From positions 1-21,664 of the forward strand of contig JBDROA010000130.1 in assembly GCA_043810615.1 (NCBI GenBank): a stretch of DNA of 21,664 bases. The letters are read 5' to 3'. The notes under the pieces are model-generated. The model had not been told where the DNA came from. It searched no databases and saw nothing but the letters and a program-made list of their open reading frames with translations. The stretch's first letter is position 1. Every line of letters begins with the position of its first letter. Made by a program: the position numbers and the translations under genes. Origin of the DNA: VGBK01 sp043810615. Its GTDB lineage: Bacteria; Actinomycetota; Acidimicrobiia; Spongiisociales; UBA11373. Positions 21,417-21,664 of this stretch are shown in pieces.

Positions 21417-21664
21417 TCAGGCCTCGTAGCTGTAGGTGATCTTCACCCCGTAGAGCTCGACGCCGGGACCATTGAATGTGACCCACAGGTATGCGGCCTG
21501 CTTGGCGGTGTTCACCTGTCGGAAATCGATGGCCGTCGTGTAGGGGGCCGCCGGGTTGGAAACGCTGTCCACCGTGCACACGTTGCCTACGGAGTCCTCG
21601 ACGCCACGCGCTGGCCTAGCTCGATACAGGATGACGCAGACGCTGGCTGCGACGTCGTCGTCGT
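21417..21664 (-). CDS. C-terminal end of a surface-type protein, 5' end beyond the window
   Basis: On the minus strand an open frame enters at 21662 and ends at TGA 21417-21419, giving 81 residues and no start. It begins DDDVAASVCVILYRARP and ends YLWVTFNGPGVELYGVKITYSYEA. The final block resembles C-termini of bacterial surface or collagen-like proteins (YxLxVxLPxxxVxLYGVRVxY), which form a beta sandwich. Codon use is less G/C-biased than in the neighbours. The rest of the protein, including any signal peptide, is outside the window. Confidence 0.6.
   Translation of the reverse strand, partial: DDDVAASVCVILYRARPARGVEDSVGNVCTVDSVSNPAAPYTTAIDFRQVNTAKQAAYLWVTFNGPGVELYGVKITYSYEA

Overview
This is a very GC-rich window with dense coding, codons ending mostly in G or C, and short intergenic gaps. 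The gene families and control signals suggest an actinobacterium, perhaps of the Acidimicrobiia type; that placement is an inference from style and families. Starts are of two kinds: Shine-Dalgarno led, and apparently leaderless, with a TAnnnT hexamer exactly 6 nt before the start codon at three genes. No tRNA, rRNA, CRISPR array or intact insertion sequence was seen.

Left part (1-5.3 kb): the 3' end of a YtcJ-type amidohydrolase, a small zinc-ribbon protein, a small two-helix membrane protein, a strong hairpin between convergent genes and a classical short-chain dehydrogenase. A compact nickel/cobalt ECF transporter operon follows (NikM/CbiM, PDGLE-type N subunit, CbiQ, CbiO). Its four genes overlap, and a Nur-box-like inverted repeat lies just upstream.

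Middle (5.3-10.3 kb): a membrane-anchored Ser/Thr-linker surface protein, a perfect 18-bp-arm hairpin and a decayed paralogue of that protein. Then come a DUF2461 protein, a PAS histidine kinase, a small helical protein, a PLDc_N-type membrane protein and a DUF6125-like protein.

Centre-right (10.4-15.7 kb): an electron-transfer cassette made of a di-haem ferric-reductase-like flavoprotein, an anchored FMN-binding protein with a flavinylation motif, and ApbE, the enzyme that attaches FMN. Three TTCA units at 11-bp spacing precede it, like an OmpR/PhoP-family operator. A copper pair follows: a CopZ-like chaperone and a CopA P1B-type ATPase.

Right (15.7-20.7 kb, minus strand): a five-gene operon in the order Cache/HAMP histidine kinase, REC-histidine kinase, stand-alone REC protein, HdrC-like and HdrB-like proteins. 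Three of the four junctions are 4-nt overlaps. No DNA-binding output domain and no HdrA are present, so the cascade may act on, or be informed by, the HdrCB electron-transfer pair. This is the most unusual system in the window.

The right edge (20.9-21.66 kb) looks like an accessory boundary: a frameshifted small membrane gene, a phage terminase C-terminal remnant, and the 3' end of a minus-strand gene resembling C-termini of surface proteins.
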